From: Fibrobacterota bacterium
GTDB lineage: Bacteria > Fibrobacterota > Chitinivibrionia > Chitinivibrionales > Chitinispirillaceae
DNA: 64,000 bases
Direction of reading: 5' to 3'
Assembly (NCBI GenBank): GCA_023436145.1
Contig: JAEZKP010000071.1
Span: 1-64,000 of the forward strand
Part shown: positions 9,221-17,829 of the stretch, one piece after another
Numbering within the stretch: the stretch's first letter is position 1
Layout of the letters: every line of letters starts with the position of its first letter
The notes under the pieces: generated by a model
The model's input: the letters and a program-made list of their open reading frames with translations, nothing else
Databases searched by the model: none
What the model was told of the DNA's origin: nothing
Position numbers and translations under genes: made by a program

Positions 9221-10264
9221 TTATCTGAGGCTTCTTATCCGTTCTTCAGCAGAGACTAACGACACAATCCTTATTCCAAAGCTTTCATCAATCACAACCA
9301 CTTCACCTTTTGCCACCACTTTATTATTTACCAATAGATCGACTGGCTCACCAGCCATACGGTCCAGCTCAACAATCGAACCCGGTGCCAGTTCCAGCAC
9401 CCTTTTAATAGATAATAAAGATCTTCCCAATTCAATACTGACATCCAACTCGATATCCAGTAACATATCGATGCTGGTATTAGGATCTTTTATAGCTTGA
9501 CCAGTTAGAGAAGTTTCCTGAAAGTCACTCTCCGAAGTATTAAATGAGGTAACCCTTGAGAGATCATCGATTTCTGACATACTGAGCCCGACCTGCCCGG
9601 AGATCGAATCATTGTTTTCCGTTTTCTTACAGTTTTTAGCGATCTGCTCGGTAATAGCTTCGGGTAACAGGAAAAAGATTGGAGCTTCAGTAAAGCCATC
9701 CAGAGTCAGAGTGGTTTCTACCATATCAAAGGAATCCGGTGGGAAAGGAGGATTGTCCAGATCGAATTCATTGACCGTTACATTATCGGCAGAAACTGAG
9801 AAACCCACCTCCATACCGATTGCATTGCAAAAAGCTCCCATTACCTGGTTAAACAGCTCACCTATAGCATCTTTATGATCCTCACTATACTCGGCGGTCC
9901 CATCCCCCATAGTCATCAGATCAGAGAGTATAGCTACCTCTTTTTTGGCCATAACCAGGTAAAATTCACCTTCCAGACCAGATTTAAAAGTCAAGGAAAG
10001 TGACAATACTACCGCATTTATTTTAGAATTAACAGCTGCGAAATCTGCTTTCTGTGGTTTTAGTGGTATAAAGTTAGTCTGCTTGTTGACTACGGTAGAG
10101 ATGACATTTGCTGCCTGGGTGCAGAAAATGTCAAAAAAACCTGCCAGTGAAGCATATTTATCTTCATTTGATTGTTCCGGGTTCTCAGAAGAGGCACCAT
10201 TATCATCAAATCCGTCCGATGCAAGCAAAGCATCAATCTGTTCCTGCGAAAGTATATCACTCAT
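9221..10264 (-). CDS. fliY: FliY, flagellar switch protein with CheC-like domain (FliN family)
   Basis: 347 residues in three parts. The N-terminal EQIDALLAS peptide is nearly identical to the start of the neighbouring FliM and is known in that family to bind CheY-P. A CheC/FliM-middle-like domain covers about residues 35-215, with ELFNQVMGAFCNAIG as the candidate phosphatase helix. The C-terminal SpoA/FliN domain covers about 265-345 (ELDVSIELGRSLLSIKRVLELAPGSIVELD). Length fits FliY rather than short FliN (about 130). It acts in the C-ring, possibly also dephosphorylating CheY-P. Its start overlaps the fliM stop by 8 bp. Confidence 0.93.
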   Translation of the reverse strand: MSDILSQEQIDALLASDGFDDNGASSENPEQSNEDKYASLAGFFDIFCTQAANVISTVVNKQTNFIPLKPQKADFAAVNSKINAVVLSLSLTFKSGLEGEFYLVMAKKEVAILSDLMTMGDGTAEYSEDHKDAIGELFNQVMGAFCNAIGMEVGFSVSADNVTVNEFDLDNPPFPPDSFDMVETTLTLDGFTEAPIFFLLPEAITEQIAKNCKKTENNDSISGQVGLSMSEIDDLSRVTSFNTSESDFQETSLTGQAIKDPNTSIDMLLDIELDVSIELGRSLLSIKRVLELAPGSIVELDRMAGEPVDLLVNNKVVAKGEVVVIDESFGIRIVSLVSAEERIRSLR

Positions 10265-11291
10265 TGCAACCCGGAACCTCCTTCTCCAGAATCCTGGTGA
10301 TTTTTATTGCCTTTTTCCTTCCGATAAGTCCCGAACGACCTGCCATTTTGGTTTTACCCTCTATCTGTACAATGAGATCGCTGTCAAAAGCCTTTTCAAG
10401 GCATAAGACATCACCATGCTGCAATTGAAGCAGATCCCGAATGGAAAGGGTAGTTTTGCCTATCAGTGTAGACATTGTCAATTCCACATCACTGACCTCT
10501 TCCTCCAGAATAGCCCTGGTTTCGGTAGTGGCAGTGCTCTGAGATGACATCCATGATTCACCGGAGAGATTGTTAATTATTCCCTCCAGAAGCATATAAG
10601 GAAAGCAAACACTCATAAGTCCAGATGCGTTCTGCATACGCACCTCCAGAGAAATAAGAATAACTGTTTCTCCCGGAGGCGCTATCTGCACAAACTGAGG
10701 ATTTGTTTCATATGTTTCAATCTTGGGACTAAAGACTCCTACATGCTCCCAGACATCCTTCAAATCATTAAGACTGCGTTCAACTATGCGATGGATCACA
10801 TTCTGTTCGATCAGAGTCAGTTCTCTGTTTTGCTCCGAAGGTCTTCCCTGTCCTCCAAAAAGTCTGTCAATAATGAAAAACACCAGAGAAGGATTTATTT
10901 CGATGATGGCATTTCCATCGAGCGGCTCCATTTTGAAAACATAAATACAGCTGGGGTTGGATATGGACATGACAAATTCTGAATAAGTCAACTGATCCAC
11001 ACTAACCAGCTCTATTTCCACAAATGTTCTCAGAAAATTGGTAAGAGTAGTTGAGAACTGCCTGGCATAGCTTTCGTGAAGGTTCTGCAGAGTCCGCATC
11101 TGGTCTTTTGAGACACGGTCAGGACGCCTGAAGTCATACAATGAGAGCGTTCTTTCTGTATCAACAGTCGCTTCGTCACTTTCTGAAGAACCGCCTGCAT
11201 CCACTCCAGTGCCAAACTGGTCTGTATCACCACTGGCAGAAACTGCCGATAGCAGTGCATCAACCTCTTCCTGGGAAAGTATATCGCTCAC
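10257..11291 (-). CDS. fliM: FliM, flagellar motor switch protein
   Basis: 344 residues: N-terminal CheY-P-binding peptide (LSQEEVDALLSA), middle domain beginning YDFRRPDRVSKDQMRTLQ (diagnostic of FliM), and C-terminal SpoA domain (VELTMSTLIGKTTLSIRDLLQLQHGD). It forms the C-ring and reverses rotation on CheY-P binding. Translation starts at GTG (11291) with AGGA 7 nt upstream. fliL precedes it by 18 bp and fliY overlaps its end. Confidence 0.97.
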   Translation of the reverse strand: MSDILSQEEVDALLSAVSASGDTDQFGTGVDAGGSSESDEATVDTERTLSLYDFRRPDRVSKDQMRTLQNLHESYARQFSTTLTNFLRTFVEIELVSVDQLTYSEFVMSISNPSCIYVFKMEPLDGNAIIEINPSLVFFIIDRLFGGQGRPSEQNRELTLIEQNVIHRIVERSLNDLKDVWEHVGVFSPKIETYETNPQFVQIAPPGETVILISLEVRMQNASGLMSVCFPYMLLEGIINNLSGESWMSSQSTATTETRAILEEEVSDVELTMSTLIGKTTLSIRDLLQLQHGDVLCLEKAFDSDLIVQIEGKTKMAGRSGLIGRKKAIKITRILEKEVPGCNE

Positions 11292-11309
11292 AGTTTATCC
11301 TGCGTTAAA

Positions 11310-11861
11310 TTATTGAATCAGATACGTTGTAAACAGTACTTCCCGAACCTCTCCAGTCTTGGCCGGAATAGTATTGTTAATGAGCTTCAAAAGATTCTTT
11401 CTTATTCTGTCTTTGGCATCGGGTTCAGTCAGATCCATCAACGTCATTTTCGACAGATGATCAATAAGCAGATTCTTAAATTTCGGTGCTCTTTTTTCCA
11501 GTTCAGCTCCCAGATCCGGAAAAGCAACATCATCATATTCAAAAATGATAGCTGCCTTGAGAAAGCGTTCCCCATCGGTCCCGGCAATATTTACTACTGC
11601 CTCTATCGGATTATCCGCAGTGGTCGCACCCATCTCAGTAGCTTTTTCAATCGCTTTTTTCAGGGAATCAGCATGTATTCTGGCTTCTTTTCTTTGCTGG
11701 CTTTCTGGACTGGTCGCTCTTACCAAAAAGAATGCTATCACTGCATTGAGCAAAACCATACCTGCAAGAACACCGAAAAATGCAACCCGGTTTCCTTTTT
11801 CTACCGGTTTCTCACTTCCTTTGGCGTTCTCTTCAATGTTCTCTTTTTTCTTATCTTCCAT
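11310..11861 (-). CDS. fliL: FliL, flagellar basal body-associated protein
   Basis: 183 residues with one membrane helix (about 25-48, VAFFGVLAGMVLLNAVIAFFLV) and a C-terminal periplasmic stomatin-like FliL domain ending KTGEVREVLFTTYLIQ, the typical family end. FliL surrounds MotA/MotB stators and supports torque. The start is supported by CAGGAG 7 nt upstream. It lies between motB and fliM, as in many flagellar operons. Confidence 0.92.
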   Translation of the reverse strand: MEDKKKENIEENAKGSEKPVEKGNRVAFFGVLAGMVLLNAVIAFFLVRATSPESQQRKEARIHADSLKKAIEKATEMGATTADNPIEAVVNIAGTDGERFLKAAIIFEYDDVAFPDLGAELEKRAPKFKNLLIDHLSKMTLMDLTEPDAKDRIRKNLLKLINNTIPAKTGEVREVLFTTYLIQ

Positions 11862-11949
11862 CTCAAAGCTCCTGAACCCTGTTTTCCCAAATCTTAGTCA
11901 GTAATGTCCCTCATATATTATTAATCAACTAATAAAGAGTTGATTTTCC

Positions 11950-12675
11950 CTAACTTTCCCCTTTATTCATGTAGTCAACAAAAATCTCGATCCTCCGGTT
12001 AAGTTTCCGGTTTGCGGCAGAGGTATTTGGAACCAGCGGACGGTATTCTCCATAACCAATTGCACTTAATCTGGAAGGTTCTATGCGACCACTGGTAGCC
12101 ATAAATTTTACCACATTCAACGCCCTTGAACTGCTCAATTCCCAGTTTGACGGATATTTAAGACTTCTAATCGGCAGATCATCGGTATGTCCCTCTACTC
12201 TGATCTGAGTGCTGGAAACCTTATTTACAATTGCACAAATACCGTTAAGAGTGGGAATCAACTCCGGTTTTATTTCCGACTCTCCAATGTCAAAACCAAT
12301 AGGATCAGAAAGCTTGATAGCAATCCCACTCTCAGTCACCTTAACTTTAACAGCATCTTCCAGTCCCTCTTTTTTGACAACTTCCTTTATTTTCAAAGCA
12401 GCCTCTATCGCCATTCGCTTATTCTGCTCATCCCCTCCCAGACGGGGAATTAAAATATCTTTGGTAATCATTATGGATGGGTAAGACTCCAGTACACCAC
12501 TCAGTGCATTCTGAAAAGAAGATGCTGCAACATTGAATTTGGCCGGGTCTATAGTTGACATTGCCAGAAGCATCACAAAAAAACACAGGAGCAGTGTACA
12601 CATATCGCCCCAGGTGTTCATATATGCAGGCGCACCCCTTGGAGGTTCCGATTGTTTTTTTTCTCTGGGTGCCAC
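11950..12675 (-). CDS. motB: MotB, flagellar stator protein with OmpA-like domain
   Basis: 241 residues. The single membrane helix carries the proton- or ion-binding Asp24 (YMNTWGDMCTLLLCFFVMLLAMS region). The C-terminal OmpA-like peptidoglycan-binding domain includes VEGHTDDLPI, NWELSSSRALNVVKF and RRIEIFV. It anchors the stator to the cell wall. The start is GTG at 12675 with AGGAG 6 nt upstream. A second candidate near MNTWGD would lose the basic N-terminus. motA lies 9 bp upstream. Confidence 0.95.
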   Translation of the reverse strand: MAPREKKQSEPPRGAPAYMNTWGDMCTLLLCFFVMLLAMSTIDPAKFNVAASSFQNALSGVLESYPSIMITKDILIPRLGGDEQNKRMAIEAALKIKEVVKKEGLEDAVKVKVTESGIAIKLSDPIGFDIGESEIKPELIPTLNGICAIVNKVSSTQIRVEGHTDDLPIRSLKYPSNWELSSSRALNVVKFMATSGRIEPSRLSAIGYGEYRPLVPNTSAANRKLNRRIEIFVDYMNKGES

Positions 12676-12684
12676 TGAGAGCTC

Positions 12685-13461
12685 CTATTTCTGTTGTGAA
12701 CGGTTAATAATTGATGCACGTAATCCTGGAGACAGAAATGCTGTCAACTTCTGTTCCACTATACGCGGATTGTCTCCTGATTGTAAAGACATAATCCCCT
12801 CAAGCATAAGTTCTTTAATCATAATCTCACTTTTTGATGCAGATTTGAGTTTTTCTACAATAGGCAAACAGAAACAGTTTGCCAGCATGGAGCCATAAAA
12901 AGTGGTGATCAGAGCAACCGCCATGTTCGGACCGATAGTTGATACATCACTCATATTACCCAACATCAAAACCAGACCTATCAGTGTCCCGATCATTCCA
13001 AATGATGGCCCCATCGCAGCAAGAAAATCAAAAATCTTAGCCCCTTCCTCATGCCGGGTCTCAGTAAAAGAGATATCCGTAGATAAAATATCCTTTATAA
13101 GATCAGGCTCAGTGCCATCAACTGCCAGCTGAATTCCTTTCTTTAAAAATTCATCCTTTATATCTGCAGCTCTGGCTTCCAAAGCAAGTATACCTTCACG
13201 ACGGGCCTGCTCGGCAAATTCAACTAATTGACGAATAATTTCAACCGGGGTAGCCCTCTGCACAAAAAAAGCATTCTTAACCACACCCAACGTCCCCAGA
13301 AGTTTGCTTCCGGGAAATGCAGCAACTGTAGCAGCTACCGCTCCACCAACAGTAATGTAAACAGAAGGAAGATCAATAAATGCTGCAAGATTCTCCAGCT
13401 TGATACCAAGAACAACCAGTACAAAGGCTGACCCCAAACCTATGATTGTCGCCAGATCCAT
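12685..13461 (-). CDS. motA: MotA, flagellar stator ion-channel protein
   Basis: 258 residues, four membrane helices. It has the family motif MGPSFGMIGTLIGLVLMLGNM (helix 3, about residues 150-170) followed by GPNMAVALITTFYG. The charged cytoplasmic loop between helices 2 and 3 interacts with FliG in characterised motors. With MotB it forms the torque-generating stator. 59 bp separate it from flbD. Confidence 0.96.
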   Translation of the reverse strand: MDLATIIGLGSAFVLVVLGIKLENLAAFIDLPSVYITVGGAVAATVAAFPGSKLLGTLGVVKNAFFVQRATPVEIIRQLVEFAEQARREGILALEARAADIKDEFLKKGIQLAVDGTEPDLIKDILSTDISFTETRHEEGAKIFDFLAAMGPSFGMIGTLIGLVLMLGNMSDVSTIGPNMAVALITTFYGSMLANCFCLPIVEKLKSASKSEIMIKELMLEGIMSLQSGDNPRIVEQKLTAFLSPGLRASIINRSQQK

Positions 13462-13520
13462 AAAACAGTTTCCTTTACTTTACTATCTCTGACCCATTAT
13501 CCTTTTCCTGAATCACCCGT

Positions 13521-13754
13521 TTAGTTCGATTCCCCGGATGATTCATTACCGGCTTTTGAGACCACAACCGGTCCCTGGTTACATAACTGTTTATATTTTA
13601 TCGTTTTGCGCACTATTTCTTCAAGGCTGTTGCGCACAATAATTTTCTTGCCGTTAGTGAGAGTTATCACTGTGTCAGGAGTCACTTCAAGAGTTTCTAT
13701 CAGATCCGCATTTAAAACAAACTCCTGCCCGTTAAGCCTTTTTAAGGCGATCAT
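13521..13754 (-). CDS. flbD: FlbD/SwrD family small flagellar protein
   Basis: 77 residues in the FlbD (pfam06289) family: IALKRLNGQEFVLNADLIETLEVTPDTVITLTNGKKIIVRNSLEEIV pattern at residues 2-48. SwrD in Bacillus raises motor torque, and the gene commonly lies just before motA as here. The ATG at 13754 is chosen because GGGAGG lies 5-6 nt upstream; a GTG two codons earlier overlaps that site. The tail after about residue 55 is variable. Confidence 0.88.
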   Translation of the reverse strand: MIALKRLNGQEFVLNADLIETLEVTPDTVITLTNGKKIIVRNSLEEIVRKTIKYKQLCNQGPVVVSKAGNESSGESN

Positions 13755-13882
13755 CTTCACCTCCCGGTAAAAGCTCTATCCCATGCACCAGCTCTCAGAT
13801 TCATATGTAAGTCTCCCGAAAAACTTCTTATAGAAATACAAGCAAGCCTAATAGCATATAATAGCGTATCAAATATTGCAAT

Positions 13883-13909
13883 AGAGCAGAAGATTAAGTC
13901 TTCCGCTCT
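13883..13909. terminator. Hairpin between flgE and flbD, T tract on plus strand
   Basis: AGAGC(AG)AAGA pairs with TCTT(CC)GCTCT around a 5-nt loop, interrupted by a two-base mismatch. On the plus strand it is followed, after ACAC, by nine T, which is a terminator layout for antisense transcription. On the coding (minus) strand the bases after it are not T-rich, so there it may instead be an mRNA processing or stability hairpin. The 188-bp gap holds no gene. Confidence 0.4.
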
Positions 13910-13942
13910 ACACTTTTTTTTTCAAAACCACTCATTATGAAC

Positions 13943-16060
13943 TTACCTTACCAACTGAACCAGCTCCTGTAACATGGAATCGCTGGTGGTAATCACTCTT
14001 GCATTTGCCTGAAATCCACGCTGAGTTGAAATCATATTGGTGAATTCCGTTGCCAGCTCCACATTGGACATTTCCAACGCTCCAGGTTTAATTTTGGTAC
14101 TTGAGCCCACTCCTGGCCTGAGCATAACCGCTTCACCAGAATTATTGGAAACAGCCATCATGCTGTCGCCAACCTTAAATAGCCCCGCAGGATTATTGAA
14201 CTCCGCCACAAATATTCTGGCGATAGCCTTTGAAACGCCATTTGAATAGATACCTGTGATCTCCCCGGTCTCATCAATCGATATTTCCTGCAGTTTTCCC
14301 ATAGGATAACCATCCTGGAATCGTGCAACGGTTGTAGAAGGAGATCTGAACTGAGTAATGCCACTGAAAGATCCTGGAGTCCCCACATCCAGATTAATAG
14401 AAACGATATTAGACCCATTCATGGGATCAAAACGGAAACCAGTGGAATTATCATCAAAATTCATCGAGGCCGGAGAACCATCCTGTCCAAATGTGATTCG
14501 GCCACGATTACCTCCCAAAATCCTTTCTCCTCCTTCAGTAGTAATCTCCCATAACCATTCATTTGGAATCCCTGAATGAGTTAAAGTGGTAGTAACAGTA
14601 TGAGCATCTCCTGATTCATCATACACTACAATCGAAGTACTATGTACTCCGGTGTCCCGTGCAGTCTGAATCTCAGTGAAAGTCATATTGGCGTTAAAGC
14701 GAGCCGGAGAAGGAGTATTATTGTTGGAATTGTTAGATAAGATCGATAGACCGGTCAATGAAAATGCTTCTTCCCGTTGTCCCCGGACTACTATTGCTCC
14801 ATCCGGTATCCTGTCATCATCTGTGTTTGCTGCATTTATGGAAACAGTGGGATTATCATATTCGGTACCATCGGTCTCCGGCAAACTGTAAGCTTGCTGA
14901 ATAAGATTAAGCAGATCCCCAATGGTTCTCACAGAAGTAGTATCCGCAGGATCAGGATTATCATAAATTGCGGAAGTAGGCTCAGTGGGGTTTCCTCCGA
15001 TTGAACCGTTTATAGTGATAGTATCGCCGGGTTCCAATCCTAACGGCTCTCCATTAGCATCAAAAACTTCACTGATAAGATTGGTTTCCACAGCCGGAAC
15101 CCGCAGCCCACTAACAGTATAACTAGAAGCAGCCCCTATAGATGGAGGAAACGATATTGCGTTTGCTATATAGGAATTGGATCCTGGTCTGGAGGAGTGA
15201 ATCTGAAGCCCATTGATTTGTGCAGATAATGAAGTGTCAATGACCAGTTCACCATTAGCAGTAGCATTTACAGCTACAAAATCGATACCGGCTTCGTTTC
15301 TGAGATAATTCTGTATCTCTGCAGCCAGATCCGCCAGAGTCATATTCGCAGTAACATTTATCCTCCCCTCATCCATGCCGGACACAGATAACAAAAGTGT
15401 ATCTCCGACCTCAATACCCAGATCGTTTCCGCTGGAATCAAAAAGAGAAGTAAGAGTAGAGGTGTCAAGTGCACTTGCAAGAAAACGGTTGGTGTGGGTG
15501 ATTGTACCCAGACCTTCAGAATCGGAATCAAGGTTACAGGAATATGAAATCTTGGATGTTTCCTGTGCAGGAGACTTTTCACCATAGGGAATACGTAAAT
15601 CGCCTATTTTTGATCCAGGAGGAAATGTTCCATCCGGCGCAGCCATCATCCCCTGCAGAGTATAACCATTGGTGGGAGAAACAAGTCTTCCGGAACCATC
15701 AAGCTGCAGCCCTCCATTTCGGCTGTAAAAAGTCCCCTCACCATTTGAGAAGGCAAAATATGCCTTTCCCTCCAGCGCCAGATCAGTGATCTGACCTGTG
15801 GTCTGAAGATTTCCCTGGGTGAGAATCGTGTCTATGGAACCGATTGACATTCCCAGACCGACCTGAAGCGGGTTGGTACCACCGGTGTTTCCTGCCGGCC
15901 TGGTGGCACCTTGTAAAAGCTGATACATCGATTCTTCGAATGTCACTCTTCCGGCTTTGAATCCGATAGTATTGACATTAGAAATGTTGTTTCCGGTAAC
16001 ATCCATTGCTACCTGGTGGTTTCTTAAGCCACTGATTCCTGAATAAAGAGATCTGACCAT
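13943..16060 (-). CDS. flgE: FlgE, flagellar hook protein, enlarged
   Basis: 705 residues, against roughly 400 in enteric FlgE. The N-terminal rod-like motif (SLYSGISGLRNHQVAMDVTGNNISNVNT) and C-terminal hallmark (ELATEFTNMISTQRGFQANARVITTSDSMLQELVQL) form the conserved D0 coiled-coil. The surplus lies at about residues 200-445 and contains two related modules (about 200-305 and 327-445), each starting L-(T/I)-S-x-(L/V)-FD-x-x-G-(N/E)-x-LG-(I/L)-E-(V/P)-GD. These probably form extra surface domains on the hook. The start is supported by GGGAGG 7 nt upstream. It is preceded by the TIGR02530-like gene. Confidence 0.96.
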   Translation of the reverse strand: MVRSLYSGISGLRNHQVAMDVTGNNISNVNTIGFKAGRVTFEESMYQLLQGATRPAGNTGGTNPLQVGLGMSIGSIDTILTQGNLQTTGQITDLALEGKAYFAFSNGEGTFYSRNGGLQLDGSGRLVSPTNGYTLQGMMAAPDGTFPPGSKIGDLRIPYGEKSPAQETSKISYSCNLDSDSEGLGTITHTNRFLASALDTSTLTSLFDSSGNDLGIEVGDTLLLSVSGMDEGRINVTANMTLADLAAEIQNYLRNEAGIDFVAVNATANGELVIDTSLSAQINGLQIHSSRPGSNSYIANAISFPPSIGAASSYTVSGLRVPAVETNLISEVFDANGEPLGLEPGDTITINGSIGGNPTEPTSAIYDNPDPADTTSVRTIGDLLNLIQQAYSLPETDGTEYDNPTVSINAANTDDDRIPDGAIVVRGQREEAFSLTGLSILSNNSNNNTPSPARFNANMTFTEIQTARDTGVHSTSIVVYDESGDAHTVTTTLTHSGIPNEWLWEITTEGGERILGGNRGRITFGQDGSPASMNFDDNSTGFRFDPMNGSNIVSINLDVGTPGSFSGITQFRSPSTTVARFQDGYPMGKLQEISIDETGEITGIYSNGVSKAIARIFVAEFNNPAGLFKVGDSMMAVSNNSGEAVMLRPGVGSSTKIKPGALEMSNVELATEFTNMISTQRGFQANARVITTSDSMLQELVQLVR

Positions 16061-16134
16061 AACTGCCTCCCGGATTTAACCCGGCAGCTTGCGGATCTGA
16101 AACACCTCTGTCAATCGGTACTTCAGAGCATCCA

Positions 16135-16151
16135 CCCGTAATCATTACGGG
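16135..16151. repeat. Perfect 8-bp inverted repeat in the leader of flgE
   Basis: CCCGTAAT and ATTACGGG flank a single C, forming a perfect palindrome in the 104-bp gap upstream of flgE. Neither strand has a following T tract, so it is more likely an operator-like or mRNA-structure element than a terminator. Confidence 0.5.
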
Positions 16152-16164
16152 CGGGCCTGCCATT

Positions 16165-16584
16165 TTAATCCGCAATTACTGCACTGTCAATGTTAGTGAA
16201 AATATTCTGTTTTAAACTTTCTCCATCCATGGCAGTAATCACCGTCCTGTTCGGGATATTCACAATAAAAGCCAGATCTTTCATTAAAATCAGAGAATCC
16301 CTGGCCCCTTTGTCTGCAGCTCCCGAAACTGCTTTTTCCAGTTTTCCGATAATCTCCTCCGTCATTTCAATTTTCCTGCTTTTGAGTCGTGTTGCAGCAT
16401 GTGCGCTGAATCGGACCCCTTCTATTTTCGAACGCAGCTGTTCTGAAAAATCTGCTGCGACACCTCTATTGCCACTACCAGATGTTTGATGATTCTGAAT
16501 AGCCCGGTTCTGAGAAACCACCCCGCTGCGGTGAGCAGTTATCAATTGCCTGATATCTGCATTTTGAGCATCGATAGTGTTCAT
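16165..16584 (-). CDS. Flagellar operon protein, TIGR02530-like
   Basis: 139 residues. The C-terminal half (RFSAHAATRLKSRKIEMTEE... LAFIVNIPNRTVITAMDGE) matches the small conserved protein regularly found between flgD and flgE (TIGR02530, flg_new). Its biochemical role is not established; the position suggests a hook assembly function. The ATG overlaps the flgD stop by 4 bp (ATGA). Residues 1-45 are variable and polar. Confidence 0.82.
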   Translation of the reverse strand: MNTIDAQNADIRQLITAHRSGVVSQNRAIQNHQTSGSGNRGVAADFSEQLRSKIEGVRFSAHAATRLKSRKIEMTEEIIGKLEKAVSGAADKGARDSLILMKDLAFIVNIPNRTVITAMDGESLKQNIFTNIDSAVIAD

Positions 16585-17813
16585 ATCGTCTCCTGACTAT
16601 TAACCGGATCTGCAATGTCAATAATGTCGGACAAACTGATTGTCTTTCCATTAACTCTCAGTCTGGAATCCGCCCCCAGATTTGCAATCCCATCAACCAC
16701 TCCTTCAGAAAAGGCATATACCGAGCTATCTTTATCCTGTCCTTCTATCCAGATACGATATTTGCCGGCAGGAGCATAGCCATTTGTGGTCTGACCTTTC
16801 CAGCTAAACGTTGCCATTCCTTTACTGTCAGGTGTAACAGTAGTGTAATAAACGATCTTTCCTTCAGAGTCCATTAAATTGATTCTTACACTCCTGCTTC
16901 CTGATGTCTGAATTTTCATGGTAGCAGTTTCATTTTCAAATGCATGATAATTAATTTCGTATTCCCGCATTCTCACTGATTTACCCAGAAGCGATACAGC
17001 AGACGCAGCAGACAAAGATGAAGCCGTACCATTTCCATTATCAGTGTATGAAACATCCAGAACGTTTCCTATCGAAAGTTCCCTGCCGTCTATTTTTACC
17101 AGTGCCCCGGAACTGGTAAACCTTACCCCCTCCACCACATCCTGTACAAAAGCATATAACGAAGTATCTTGCGTCTCTCCTGCTATACGGATGGTATATT
17201 TTCCTCCTTTGGCAATATCCCCAAGATCGGTGGTCCCATCCCAGGATAAACTGACAGAGTTTTCACGATCCTTTCCTTCTGCTTCAAACGTTTTAACCAC
17301 ATTTTCATCCTTATCCAGCAGCTCCACAATGGCCGAACTGTTGTTTCCCAGATGAACCGTAATGGGAACAGTATTCCCTGCCTTAGCTTCCCATTGTACT
17401 GAATCCTGTTTCAGACGCACATACTTTCCAATCAAGGAAATGGCAGAAGTATTGGTTATCGATTGTGCACTATATTTTTGCGCATCAACAGACCCCTTAA
17501 AGGAATCATTCAGATCCTTAATCGCACTCTCGATATTACTTCCACTTTCCAAAGAACGAAACTGTGCCAGCTGGGAGACAAATTCAGTGTTTTCCATAGG
17601 ATTGAGCGGATCCTGAAACCGTAACTGAGTGACCAGCAGTTTAAGGAAATCATCTTTCCCCAGTTCTTTTCCGGCCTTGGAAAAGAGAGCGGAATTACGA
17701 TCACCAGTCAATTCAGTCGTAGTCACCTCCCCGTCATCTCCAATAGTGGCACGTGCTGAATAGGGCTCTGTTTTTTTTGTTAAGCTGTAAATATCTGCAG
17801 AAACTGACGACAT
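16581..17813 (-). CDS. flgD: FlgD, hook-capping protein with duplicated C-terminal domain
   Basis: 410 residues, nearly twice the usual length (about 220-240). The conserved scaffold N-domain is at residues 50-95 (LGKDDFLKLLVTQLRFQDPLNPMENTEFVSQLAQF). The tudor/Ig-like C-domain is present twice (about 123-256 and 271-401). Each copy starts SA(I/V)SL(I/L)GK, contains SW(D/K)G then GKY(T/R)I, and ends with V-(E/D)-G-(V/I) and (L/I)S-(I/L)-(G/S)-(N/D). It forms the transient cap for hook polymerisation. The start is backed by GGGAGG 6-7 nt upstream. It sits between fliK and the TIGR02530-like gene. Confidence 0.95.
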   Translation of the reverse strand: MSSVSADIYSLTKKTEPYSARATIGDDGEVTTTELTGDRNSALFSKAGKELGKDDFLKLLVTQLRFQDPLNPMENTEFVSQLAQFRSLESGSNIESAIKDLNDSFKGSVDAQKYSAQSITNTSAISLIGKYVRLKQDSVQWEAKAGNTVPITVHLGNNSSAIVELLDKDENVVKTFEAEGKDRENSVSLSWDGTTDLGDIAKGGKYTIRIAGETQDTSLYAFVQDVVEGVRFTSSGALVKIDGRELSIGNVLDVSYTDNGNGTASSLSAASAVSLLGKSVRMREYEINYHAFENETATMKIQTSGSRSVRINLMDSEGKIVYYTTVTPDSKGMATFSWKGQTTNGYAPAGKYRIWIEGQDKDSSVYAFSEGVVDGIANLGADSRLRVNGKTISLSDIIDIADPVNSQETI

Positions 17814-17829
17814 ATTTCACCTCCCTTCT

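Noticed and set aside
11923..11945. AATCAACT/AGTTGATT hairpin after motB as a terminator
   Set aside because: AT-rich 8-bp stem without a U tract on the coding strand, inside a continuous operon; too weak to call.
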